A program made the translations under genes and the position numbers. This document shows, one piece after another, positions 15,631-22,987 of a DNA stretch of 37,767 nt (its first letter is position 1; each line of letters opens with the position of its first letter). The notes beneath the pieces were generated by a model. That model searched no databases, was not told the origin of the DNA, and saw only the letters and a list, made by a program, of their open reading frames with translations. Source of the DNA: CAXBCP01 sp963974055 (GTDB taxonomy: Bacteria; Pseudomonadota; Alphaproteobacteria; MPNO01; UBA830). The stretch is from the NCBI GenBank assembly GCA_963974055.1, contig CAXBCP010000041.1, positions 1 through 37,767 of the forward strand, written 5' to 3'.

Positions 15631-15775
15631 TCCCTTCCCTGACCCTCCCCCGCAAGCGGGAGAGGGGATACCGCCATACCGCTTGCTCCGCCCGAAAGGG
15701 AGCGGGGACCGGTACTGCCGCTTGCACCGCCCGAATCCCCTCTCCCGGAGGGGGAGGGCCAGCGAGGGGGCGAAT
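15631..15775. repeat. Palindromic repeat, copy B (right flank of DUF559)
   Basis: Second copy of the 145-base unit, offset exactly 510 bases from copy A, with the same inverted ends. It begins 16 bases after the DUF559 stop and ends 36 bases before the large-subunit ATG. Its last bases (GCGAGGGGGCGAATG) mirror the copy A/DUF559 junction, and the ATG there opens only a 15-codon frame. Confidence 0.9.
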
Positions 15776-15810
15776 GTTTTGGATGATGTCGACCGAACAG
15801 GAGAATTCAC

Positions 15811-18135
15811 ATGGGCGCTAAAATGTTCGGCGCGCGGGTCGCAAGGCTGGAAGACCCGCGTCTGCTGACGGGGCAGGGCGGCTACACGGACGATTTCCAT
15901 CTGCCCGGCATGCTCGAAGCGGCGTTCGTCCGCAGCCCGCACAGCCATGCGAAGATCAACAATATCGACCTGACGGCGGCGAAGGCGCATCCGGGCGTCG
16001 TCGCGGTCTATACCGCGGCCGACCTGCCGGAATACCTGCGGAACACGACGGTGCCGTTCCAGGTGCCGAATGCCGCGATTTCGCAGCCGTTCCAGCAGCG
16101 CCTGCTCGAAGACCGCGAAGTCTGTTTCGCGGGCGAGCCGATCGCACTTGTCGTTGCCGATACGCGCTATACCGCCGAGGACGCCGCCACCCTGGTCGAG
16201 ATCGATTACGATATCCTGGCGGGGGCTGCGGACTGCAAGTCCGCGCTCGAGGACGGCGCGCCGATGTGCCATGCGGATTCGCCGAATAACGAGGGCGCGA
16301 AATACACCGTCGGTTACGGCGACGTGGCGGAGGCGTTCGCGAATGCCCATGTCACTCATCGCGAGGAATACCGGATCCACCGCGGCGGCGGGTTCGCCAT
16401 CGAAAACCGCGCCGTGGTCGCCGAATACGACGACCTGCGCGACATGCTGACCATCTGGTCGGCGACCCAGTCGCCGTTCCTGGTAAAGCAGAACGTGGTC
16501 GACATGCTGGGCTGGGAATCCGACAGGGTGCGGGTGATCGCGCCCGATGTCGGCGGCGGGTTCGGGCCGAAGACGATCTATTACGTGGAAGAAGCGCTGA
16601 TCCCGCTGGTGGCGAAGGAACTGGGCCGCCCGGTCAAATGGGTCGAGGACCGGCGCGAGAACTTCCTCGCCACCAACATGGAACGCGACCAGTACTGGGA
16701 CATGGAAATCGCGGTCGATGCCGACGGCAGGCTGCGCGGCGTGCGCGGAAAGATGATCCACGATACCGGCGCCTATATGCCGTGGGGCATCATTTCGCCC
16801 TACATTTCGGCGACCACCCTGCCGGGGCCGTATATCCTGCCGGCCTACGAGCTCGAAACCCGGGTGGCGCTGACCAACAAGGTCGCGGTTACGCCGGTGC
16901 GCGGGGCGGGCCGGCCGCAGGCGGTGTTCGCGATGGAACGCCTGATGGACCGCGCCGCCGACCGGCTCGGCATCGACCGGGTCGAAATCCGCCGCCGCAA
17001 CCTGATCCCGACCGAGCAGATGCCCTATGCGCTCGGCCTGATTTTCCGCGACGGCAAGCCGATGACCTACGATTCCGGCGACTACCCGAAATGCCAGGCC
17101 GAAGCCCTGCGGATCGCCGATTACGACGGATTCCGCGCCCGCCAGGACGCGGCGCGGGCCGAAGGCCGCCATATCGGCGTCGGTATCGGCAATTACGTCG
17201 AAGGCACCGGTCTCGGCCCGTTCGAAGGCGCCACGGTGCGGGTACAGCCCTCGGGGCGCATCTGCATCTATACCGGCGGCGGCGATTCAGGGCAGGGACA
17301 CTGGACCACGCTGGCCCAGGTGGCCGCCGACAAGTTCGGCGTCGGCGTCGCGGATATCGACGTCCAGAAGGGCGATACCGGCAAGATCGCGTCCGGCGTC
17401 GGCACCTTCGCCAGCCGCATTGCGGTGAATGCGGGATCGTCGGTCCATCTGGCAGCGACCGAGGTGCGCGAAAAAGCCCTGAAGGTGGCGGCGCACATGC
17501 TCGAAGCCGCCGTCGAGGATCTCGATATCGAGGACGGCCGCGTCGTCGTCAAGGGATCGGACCTGTCGGTCGGCCTTGCCGAGATCGCCCGCGCGGTACA
17601 GGGCATGCCGGGCTTTTCGCTGCCCGGCGGCGTCGAGCCGGGGCTGGAAGCCACCCATTATTTCTCGCCGTCGCAATCGTGCTACTGCAACGGCACGGCG
17701 GTGGTCGAGGTCGAGGTCGATCCCGCGACCGGCCATGTCGATATCCTGAAATATTCCATGGCCCACGATTCCGGCACGCTGATCAACCCGTTCGTCGTCG
17801 ACGGCCAGGTCCAGGGCGCGGTGGCGCAGGGGGTCGGCAACGCGCTGCTCGAATGGATGGTCTATGACGACAACGCCAACCCGGTATCGGTGAATTTCGC
17901 CGAATACATGCTGCCGACCGCGCCGGAAACGCCGAATGTCGGCGTCGTCCACGTGGAATCGCCGAGCCCGATCAACCCGCTGGGGGTAAAGGGCGCGGGC
18001 GAGGGCGGCACGATCCCGGCCCCGGCCGCCATCATGGCCGCGATCGAGGACGCGCTGTCGCCGTGGAACGTGTCGATTTCCGGCGCGCCGGTGACGCCGT
18101 CGATGCTGGTCGAGAAGGTACTCGCGGGGAGCTGA
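15811..18135 (+). CDS. Molybdopterin-binding large subunit of a xanthine-dehydrogenase-family hydroxylase (CoxL-like, not form I)
   Basis: 774 aa, standard length for the catalytic subunit. The aldehyde-oxidase a/b hammerhead domain begins RVARLEDPRLLTGQGGYTDD; molybdopterin-binding motifs include VIAPDVGGGFGPK and GGGDSGQGHWT. The active-site loop around residue 363 reads VRGAGRP, and the catalytic Glu is Glu731 in VKGAGEGG. The AYXCSFR loop of true form I CO dehydrogenase is absent, so this enzyme more likely hydroxylates an aldehyde, heterocycle or acyl-CoA. CAGGAG lies about nine bases before the ATG. The substrate is unknown; thiolase, DUF35 and SDR partners point to a CoA-linked catabolic route. 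Confidence 0.94.
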   Translation: MGAKMFGARVARLEDPRLLTGQGGYTDDFHLPGMLEAAFVRSPHSHAKINNIDLTAAKAHPGVVAVYTAADLPEYLRNTTVPFQVPNAAISQPFQQRLLEDREVCFAGEPIALVVADTRYTAEDAATLVEIDYDILAGAADCKSALEDGAPMCHADSPNNEGAKYTVGYGDVAEAFANAHVTHREEYRIHRGGGFAIENRAVVAEYDDLRDMLTIWSATQSPFLVKQNVVDMLGWESDRVRVIAPDVGGGFGPKTIYYVEEALIPLVAKELGRPVKWVEDRRENFLATNMERDQYWDMEIAVDADGRLRGVRGKMIHDTGAYMPWGIISPYISATTLPGPYILPAYELETRVALTNKVAVTPVRGAGRPQAVFAMERLMDRAADRLGIDRVEIRRRNLIPTEQMPYALGLIFRDGKPMTYDSGDYPKCQAEALRIADYDGFRARQDAARAEGRHIGVGIGNYVEGTGLGPFEGATVRVQPSGRICIYTGGGDSGQGHWTTLAQVAADKFGVGVADIDVQKGDTGKIASGVGTFASRIAVNAGSSVHLAATEVREKALKVAAHMLEAAVEDLDIEDGRVVVKGSDLSVGLAEIARAVQGMPGFSLPGGVEPGLEATHYFSPSQSCYCNGTAVVEVEVDPATGHVDILKYSMAHDSGTLINPFVVDGQVQGAVAQGVGNALLEWMVYDDNANPVSVNFAEYMLPTAPETPNVGVVHVESPSPINPLGVKGAGEGGTIPAPAAIMAAIEDALSPWNVSISGAPVTPSMLVEKVLAGS

Positions 18136-18249
18136 AGCCGGGCGTGGCGCGGCATGTACCGTCGGCGGGATAAGACCGTTATTCCCTCGGCCCCGTGCGG
18201 AGGGCCCATTTTTCAGGCGCGCTTATGTCCGGTGAGTGTCGGGCATGGA

Positions 18250-18270
18250 CCCCCGGCACAGGGCCGGGGG
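18250..18270. repeat. REP-like GC palindrome
   Basis: CCCCCGGC-ACAGG-GCCGGGGG, a perfect 8-bp stem preceded by GGGCATGGA, resembles the short extragenic palindromes common in alphaproteobacterial intergenic DNA. It lies between convergent genes. Confidence 0.55.
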
Positions 18271-18286
18271 AATAGAGACGGGTATT

Positions 18287-18310
18287 CGAAAACGGGCCGG
18301 CCTGTTTTCG
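18287..18310. terminator. Bidirectional terminator candidate between the hydroxylase operon and nfu
   Basis: CGAAAACGGG-CCGG-CCTGTTTTCG forms a 10-bp stem with one G-T pair and a 4-base loop. The AAAA/TTTT blocks are within the arms, so it reads as a terminator-like structure from both sides, as expected between two convergent transcription units. Confidence 0.55.
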
Positions 18311-18324
18311 CCGGGATGGGCCGC

Positions 18325-19152
18325 TTACGTGTAATACGGCGTCACGCCGGCCGAATGGTCGGTGATGTCGACGACTTCGGCGATGGACGGCACCAGTTTC
18401 TTGATTTCGACCTCGACGCCCTGGCGGAGGGTCGCCGACGAGGCGGAACAGCCCTGGCAGCCGCCTTCGAGGCGGACAAAGGCGGTGTTCTGCTTCACGT
18501 CGATCAGCGAAATATGGCCGCCATGGGCGGCGACCTGCGGGTTGATCTGGGAATTGAGCAATTCGAGGATCGCCTTGCCTTCCGGCGTTTCGAGGCCGGG
18601 CCGGTCTTCGAGGTCGATCGCGTCGCGCACGTCTTCGACTTCGGGCACGTAGTGCTTGAGCATGTTCTGGATCGGCGCCATCAGGCCGTAGGCGGCGCCT
18701 TCGAAGCGGAGATAGGCGATGCCGTCCTTGAACGCCCGGAAGGTGACGTCGCCGCCGCCATCCTTGGCGGCGGGGCGGATGCGGGTATCGACGATTTCCT
18801 GGATTTCCTTCGCCGGGCCGGAAAGTTCTTCGGCTTCTTCCTCAGCCGCCGCGGCGGCCGGTGCAGGCGCGGTATCGTCCATCACGGGCATGCCGGACAT
18901 GAAATGATCCATGATCGCGGCGAGCGCCTGCGGGCGGATGATATGCCATTCGGCGTCGGCTGCCTTGGTGATGCGGATATCGTCGGCGCCCAGCGAAACG
19001 CGGGTGATATTGCCGAGATCGAACAGGCGCTTCGCCAAAGGCGAGCGTGCCGCATCGGCAGCCGTCAGGTCGGCGCCGCCGGGATAAACGTCGCGGCCGG
19101 GCAGGAAACGGAGGGTATCGGCGCTGGCGGTTTCTTCGGTCTGGATGAACAT
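18325..19152 (-). CDS. Nfu-type Fe-S cluster carrier with two NifU domains, the first cysteine-less
   Basis: 275 aa, against about 185-190 for ordinary NFU1-like proteins. Residues 1-90 are the Nfu N-terminal domain (MFIQTEETASADTLRFLPGR, SPLAKRLFDLGNITRVSLG). An acidic/Ala linker (about 94-110) leads to a first NifU-like domain, 112-178, in which the cluster-binding CxxC is replaced by EGAAYGLMAP although IQNMLKHYVPEVEDV is intact. A second NifU domain, 193-265, resembles the NfuA C-terminus (INPQVAAHGGHISL) and carries Cys232 and Cys235 in GGCQGCSASSATL. It presumably delivers 4Fe-4S clusters in the cytosol. It stands apart from the hydroxylase genes (convergent), so service to that enzyme is only a guess. 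Confidence 0.9.
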   Translation of the reverse strand: MFIQTEETASADTLRFLPGRDVYPGGADLTAADAARSPLAKRLFDLGNITRVSLGADDIRITKAADAEWHIIRPQALAAIMDHFMSGMPVMDDTAPAPAAAAAEEEAEELSGPAKEIQEIVDTRIRPAAKDGGGDVTFRAFKDGIAYLRFEGAAYGLMAPIQNMLKHYVPEVEDVRDAIDLEDRPGLETPEGKAILELLNSQINPQVAAHGGHISLIDVKQNTAFVRLEGGCQGCSASSATLRQGVEVEIKKLVPSIAEVVDITDHSAGVTPYYT

Positions 19153-19260
19153 GATGGCTTCCGTATTGAAGTTTGTAGCGAGTCGCTAACATAAGGCGTT
19201 TGGCGAAAAAGCAAAGCGATATGGTGGGCCCGGATATCAGCCCGGGTGTCCGCCGGAAAT

Positions 19261-19989
19261 TCAGCCGGCAGGGGCTGTAAAGTCCTCGGCGACGTCGATC
19301 AGCAGCACCCGGGACGGGGTTTCCGACGCCGCGACCCGGATACGGCTTTCGTCGCAGATTTCCGCGCCGCCGCGCTGGGGAATGCCGGAATCGTTGATCG
19401 CCAGCGGGCCGTCCACGGCCAGCACATAGGCGCGCCGTCCCGGGGCGAGATCGCGCAGGATCGATTCCCCGCGCTGCAGGCTGGCCCCCATGACGGCGGC
19501 GTCCTGGTGGATGGCGATCAGCCCGTCGATACCGGCCGCGCCGGAGGCATAAACCGTGAATTCGCCGGGACCGGCGGCCGGCGGCGCTTTCAGGTCGGTG
19601 TAATCCGGCGTCAGCCCCGCTTTGCGGGCGTGAAACCACATCTGGTAGACCCGGGTCGGGTCTTCGCCGGGGTTGGATTCGCTGTGCATCACGCCGCTGC
19701 CGGTGGTCATCGCCTGGACATCGCCCATGCGCAGGATGCCCTTTGCCCCGGTGGTGTCCTCGTGGGCGACGGCGCCTTCGCAGACATAGGTCACGATTTC
19801 GAAATCGCGGTGGCCGTGCATGGGAAAACCGGTGCGCGGCGCGATCGAGGTGTCGGCCAGCACCCGCAGCGGGCCGAGCCCGAAGACGGGCGTGCCGGCG
19901 TTTTCCGGCGAGCCGCGAAAATGGTCGCGGATGCGAAGTCCCGGCGCATCGACGCCGCGCAGTTTTCCGAAGGGGGCGATTCTGATCAT
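19261..19989 (-). CDS. Pirin-family cupin protein (YhhW-like)
   Basis: 242 aa, two cupin domains. The N-terminal metal site is intact: His58 and His60 in FPMHGHRDFEIVTYV, His102 and Glu104 in GSGVMHSESN. GFLG-type strand LRMGDVQAMTTG and QMWFHARKAGLTPDYTD are further pirin hallmarks. YhhW itself has quercetin 2,3-dioxygenase activity in vitro, while other pirins are redox sensors, so the function is left as pirin family. It diverges from the thioesterase gene 60 bases away. Confidence 0.93.
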   Translation of the reverse strand: MIRIAPFGKLRGVDAPGLRIRDHFRGSPENAGTPVFGLGPLRVLADTSIAPRTGFPMHGHRDFEIVTYVCEGAVAHEDTTGAKGILRMGDVQAMTTGSGVMHSESNPGEDPTRVYQMWFHARKAGLTPDYTDLKAPPAAGPGEFTVYASGAAGIDGLIAIHQDAAVMGASLQRGESILRDLAPGRRAYVLAVDGPLAINDSGIPQRGGAEICDESRIRVAASETPSRVLLIDVAEDFTAPAG

Positions 19990-20048
19990 GAGGCGGTCAA
20001 AATGCGCTAAAAAGGTCCGTCAGGAAATCAAAAACCGCCGGGGGCGCC

Positions 20049-20468
20049 GTGAAAGAATTTGTCAGCGAGATAAAGGTCGAATGGGCGCATTGCGATTTCG
20101 CGGGAATCGTTTTCTACCCGAATTTCTATATCTGGTTCGATCAGGGCACCGAGCGCCTGTTCGCCGCGAACCGCCTGTCCTACGCGGAGATGCTCGAGGA
20201 TTTCGGGGTCGACGGCATGCCGCTGCTGGAAACCGGCACGACCTATAAAAACGCCTGCAAGCTCGGCGCCGATCTGACGATCACGAGCCGGATCGACGAA
20301 TGGGCCGGCAAGACCTTCGTCATCAAGCACCGGATAGCCCATGCCGACGGGACCGAAGCGCTTGAAGGGTTCGAACGCCGTATCCTGGTGGTCAGGGATC
20401 CGGATTCGGCGCGCGGCATCCGTGCCATCGAGATGCCCGAAGACATGCGTGCGCGGCTCGGTGGATAG
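20049..20468 (+). CDS. YbgC/4-hydroxybenzoyl-CoA-type acyl-CoA thioesterase
   Basis: 139 aa hot-dog thioesterase. The active-site stretch EWAHCDFAGIVFYPNFYIWF contains Asp16, equivalent to the catalytic Asp of Pseudomonas 4-hydroxybenzoyl-CoA thioesterase. Size fits the single-domain family. It could hydrolyse short-chain or aromatic acyl-CoA; the latter would suit the aromatic CoA pathway in this window, but the site alone does not decide. The end of the gene overlaps the preferred GTG start of the next gene by eight bases. Confidence 0.9.
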   Translation: MKEFVSEIKVEWAHCDFAGIVFYPNFYIWFDQGTERLFAANRLSYAEMLEDFGVDGMPLLETGTTYKNACKLGADLTITSRIDEWAGKTFVIKHRIAHADGTEALEGFERRILVVRDPDSARGIRAIEMPEDMRARLGG

Positions 20469-20991
20469 CGCGGACCCGCACCCGGTCATCTACACGCTGG
20501 GGCATTCCCGGCACGGATTCGATGCGTTCGTCGCGCTGGCAAGGCGCCACGGCGTCGGGACGGTTGTCGATGTGCGCGGCCAGCCGTGGTCGCGCTACAA
20601 TCCGCAGTTCAATCGCGAACCGTTCGAAGCGGCCCTGTCGCAGGCGGGAATCGGGTATCGCTGGGAAGGGGAGCGCCTGTCCGGGCGGCCGCAGGACCGG
20701 CGGTTTTACGGTCCGGACGGCAAGGTCGACTGGGACGCGCTGCGGCAATGGCCGCCGCTTGCCGACGGGCTCGACGAGATACGGGCGCTTGCGGGCCGGA
20801 CGTGTCTCGCGCTGGTCTGCGCCGAGGAGGATCCGCTGCGCTGTCATCGCCGGGGCCTGCTGACCGCCCCGCTGATCGCGCGCGGCGCGGAAATACGGCA
20901 TATCCGCAAAACCGGGGACGTGGAGACCGAAACGGCGGTGTCGGCCCGCGAACGGGGGGACGACGTGCGACAGATTGACCTGTTCGATTGA
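20461..20991 (+). CDS. DUF488 family protein
   Basis: 176 aa from GTG 20461 (VDSADPHPVIYTLGHS); GTG at 20449 is also in frame, and the ATG at 20341 would run deep into the thioesterase gene and is rejected. Family features are clear: IYTLGHSRHGFDAFVALARR, VDVRGQPWSRYNPQFNREPF, GIGYRWEGERLSGRPQDRRF and the conserved cysteine/histidine stretch LVCAEEDPLRCHRRGL. The molecular function of DUF488 is not established. Overlap with the thioesterase gene implies translational coupling. Confidence 0.88.
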   Translation: MDSADPHPVIYTLGHSRHGFDAFVALARRHGVGTVVDVRGQPWSRYNPQFNREPFEAALSQAGIGYRWEGERLSGRPQDRRFYGPDGKVDWDALRQWPPLADGLDEIRALAGRTCLALVCAEEDPLRCHRRGLLTAPLIARGAEIRHIRKTGDVETETAVSARERGDDVRQIDLFD

Positions 20992-21015
20992 CGGAGGCTC
21001 TGTCATCTCTATTTT

Positions 21016-21029
21016 ATATCAAATGATAT
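21016..21029. promoter_or_regulatory. Inverted repeat before nnrS
   Basis: ATATCA-AA-TGATAT, a 6-bp inverted repeat with 2-base spacer, lies 15 bases before the nnrS ATG in a short AT-rich patch. It does not match the FNR/NnrR consensus (TTGAT-N4-ATCAA), so if it is an operator the regulator is different. It shares ATCAAAT with the arms of the palindrome at 25804, which may be chance. Confidence 0.3.
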
Positions 21030-21044
21030 GAAAGGCGGGAAGCG

Positions 21045-22253
21045 ATGGCAGCGACCAATCAGGAACGGCTCGATCTGCGGCGGCACTATGCCGGTCCCGA
21101 ATTTCTGAAAGAGGGGTTCCGGCCGCTTTTCATTGCAGCGGGCGTCTGGGCGGCCCTTGCCGCACCGCTCTGGATCGCGGTCTGGACCGGGACGATTTCC
21201 TATGACGGCGCGTTCGCGCCGCAGGTCTGGCACGTCCACGAGATGATGTTCGGATTCATCGCCGCTGCGGTGGGTGGATTCATCCTGACGGCGATTCCCA
21301 ACTGGACCGGCCGGCTGCCGGTGCGCGGCTGGCCGCTGGCAGGGCTGGCGCTGCTGTGGCTGGCGGGACGGGCGGCCGTGTGGTTCGGCGGGGCTATCGG
21401 GGCGGTCCCGGCGGCCGTCATCGACCTTCTGTACCTGACGGCGCTGGTTGCCTGCGTCGCCAACGAAATCGTCGCCGGGCGGAACTGGAAGAATGCGCCC
21501 GTCCTGGTGGCGATTTCGCTGCTCGTCGTCGCCAATGCGCTGTTTCACCTCGACGCGGCGGAGATCGCGGCGACCGGCGATATCGCCCTGCGGCTGTCGC
21601 TTTCCGTGATGATCCTGCTGATCGCGCTGATCGGCGGACGCGTGGTGCCGAGCTTTACCCGGAACTGGTTCGCGAAGAACGACGGGCCGGCGATAGCGGC
21701 CCCGATGGCCGTCTTCGACCGGGTGACGATTGTTGCCTCCGTCGCCGCCCTGGCGGTCTGGGTGATCGCTGCGGCGAACACGGCGAGCGCGGCGGTGCTC
21801 GCGCTTGCCGGTGTGCTTCACCTGATCCGGCTAGCCCGCTGGCGCGGCTGGCAGACGACGGGCGAAGGCCTGGTGACGATCCTCCACCTCGGCTATTTCT
21901 GGGTCGGCGCGGGGCTCGTCCTGCTCGGCCTGTCGATGCTGGACGTCGCGGTGACGCGGACGGCGGCGCTGCATGTGCTCACCATCGGGGCGATGGGCAC
22001 GATGATCCTCGCCGTCATGACGCGGGCGATCCTCGGGCATACGGGCCGGGCGCTTCATATGGGGCGGGGGACGCTGGCGGTTTACGCGCTGGTCACGGCG
22101 GCGCTTGTGCTGCGGGTGGCGAACGAGTTCGCGCCGTCGGCGGATATGGTCTGGTCGTCGGCACTGGCCTGGAGCGCGGCATTCGGCCTGTTCGTGTGGA
22201 TCTACGCGTCGATGACGTTCCGCGCGCCGCCGCGCCCGGGGCAGGACGGCTAG
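21045..22253 (+). CDS. NnrS family haem-copper membrane protein
   Basis: 402 aa polytopic membrane protein with about 12 hydrophobic segments, the normal NnrS size. Family landmarks: FLKEGFRPLFIAAGVWAALA, WHVHEMMFGFIAAAVGGFIL (His residues proposed as haem/metal ligands), TAIPNWTGR, GGRVVPSFTRNW and TRAILGHTGRALHMG. NnrS proteins are linked to nitric-oxide stress tolerance and often controlled by NO-sensing NnrR. No denitrification gene is present here, so a protective role rather than respiration is likely. GGCGGGAAG sits before the ATG. Confidence 0.95.
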   Translation: MAATNQERLDLRRHYAGPEFLKEGFRPLFIAAGVWAALAAPLWIAVWTGTISYDGAFAPQVWHVHEMMFGFIAAAVGGFILTAIPNWTGRLPVRGWPLAGLALLWLAGRAAVWFGGAIGAVPAAVIDLLYLTALVACVANEIVAGRNWKNAPVLVAISLLVVANALFHLDAAEIAATGDIALRLSLSVMILLIALIGGRVVPSFTRNWFAKNDGPAIAAPMAVFDRVTIVASVAALAVWVIAAANTASAAVLALAGVLHLIRLARWRGWQTTGEGLVTILHLGYFWVGAGLVLLGLSMLDVAVTRTAALHVLTIGAMGTMILAVMTRAILGHTGRALHMGRGTLAVYALVTAALVLRVANEFAPSADMVWSSALAWSAAFGLFVWIYASMTFRAPPRPGQDG

Positions 22254-22254
22254 G

Positions 22255-22956
22255 TCAGAGAAGCCCGGCTTTCCAGACGGGGTCCCAGTCGCGTTCGATT
22301 TCGATCGTCGAATCGTCGCTCGCCTTCATTTTCAGCTTGAGCCATTCGCCGCTCTCCGCCGCGTACCAGATATCGCGCTCCAGATCGCCCGTCATCGCAT
22401 AGCGTTTGGCATCGACGGTGCGCCCGTCGATGGCGAGGTTTGCCGTCGCGACCTCCGTCGTCTTCACGTCGATCAGGATGCCGTCCGAGGAATCGATCAT
22501 CCGGGTCAGGGTCGGCGTCGCGGCCGGCCAGTAGGTCGACGGGTACAGGCCGAGCGGGGCGGTGAGACGTCCCTTGGGGTGGACGATCGACAGGCGCTCG
22601 CCGTCGCGCGTGACCCGGACGCTGGATTTCGTGCCGTTATCGTCGATATCGGTCTCATAGGCGACCAGCTGCCCGTCTTCGTAGGTCTCGGTCATGTGCT
22701 TGTCGTAGCGGTACAGGACGATGGCGAGAAGCTTGATCTGGATGGTGTAGCGGGATTTCGCAACCAGCGTCTTTCCGTCCCGCCGGAAGTCGATCTTGAG
22801 GGTGCCGATGGGCTTGCCGTCGCGCTTGATCACGTAGTTGGCGGGGTCGCCGGCCGGCATCCCGGCGCCGGCCGGCGCGGCCACGGAAACGAGCAGCAGC
22901 GCGAGAAGGGCGGGGCGGCAGAGCAGGGACAGGAATCGGGATAACGGGCGGGGCAT
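22255..22956 (-). CDS. Secreted DUF3108/DUF6134-like protein
   Basis: 233 aa from ATG 22956 (MPRPLSRFLSLLCRPALLAL); a 20-residue longer frame exists but would bury the signal peptide. The signal sequence ends near APAGA. The mature protein is beta-rich: NYVIKRDGKPIGTLKIDFRR, KLLAIVLYRYDKHMTETYED, GLYPSTYWPA and a closing EIERDWDPVWKAGLL. This pattern (intracellular-product-like strand repeats with a Y-x-Y/W-T motif) matches the DUF3108/DUF6134 group of periplasmic proteins. Function unknown. It converges with nnrS, one base apart. Confidence 0.75.
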   Translation of the reverse strand: MPRPLSRFLSLLCRPALLALLLVSVAAPAGAGMPAGDPANYVIKRDGKPIGTLKIDFRRDGKTLVAKSRYTIQIKLLAIVLYRYDKHMTETYEDGQLVAYETDIDDNGTKSSVRVTRDGERLSIVHPKGRLTAPLGLYPSTYWPAATPTLTRMIDSSDGILIDVKTTEVATANLAIDGRTVDAKRYAMTGDLERDIWYAAESGEWLKLKMKASDDSTIEIERDWDPVWKAGLL

Positions 22957-22987
22957 CACATCACATGCAGTGTTGGTTGGCAGGGAG

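Noticed and set aside
15121..15775. CRISPR or integron-like array
   Set aside because: Only two repeats, each 145 bases and palindromic, with a full protein gene between them; no cas genes or attC/integrase.
15121..15775. Classical insertion sequence with target-site duplication
   Set aside because: No transposase and I could not find matching short duplications outside the two repeats.
15616..17172. 518-codon minus-strand frame opposite the large hydroxylase subunit
   Set aside because: Antisense shadow of a clear molybdopterin subunit; its C-terminal repeat-like residues come from the 145-base repeat.
13692..18135. True form I CO dehydrogenase (coxMSL)
   Set aside because: The large subunit lacks the AYXCSFR loop and has VRGAGRP instead; operon partners are thiolase and DUF35 rather than coxDEF.
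20341..20460. Longer DUF488 protein from ATG 20341
   Set aside because: It would overlap the thioesterase by 128 bases and the added residues are out-of-frame shadow sequence; a GTG at the gene junction fits the family start.
21016..21029. FNR/NnrR box before nnrS
   Set aside because: The half-site order and spacing differ from TTGAT-N4-ATCAA.
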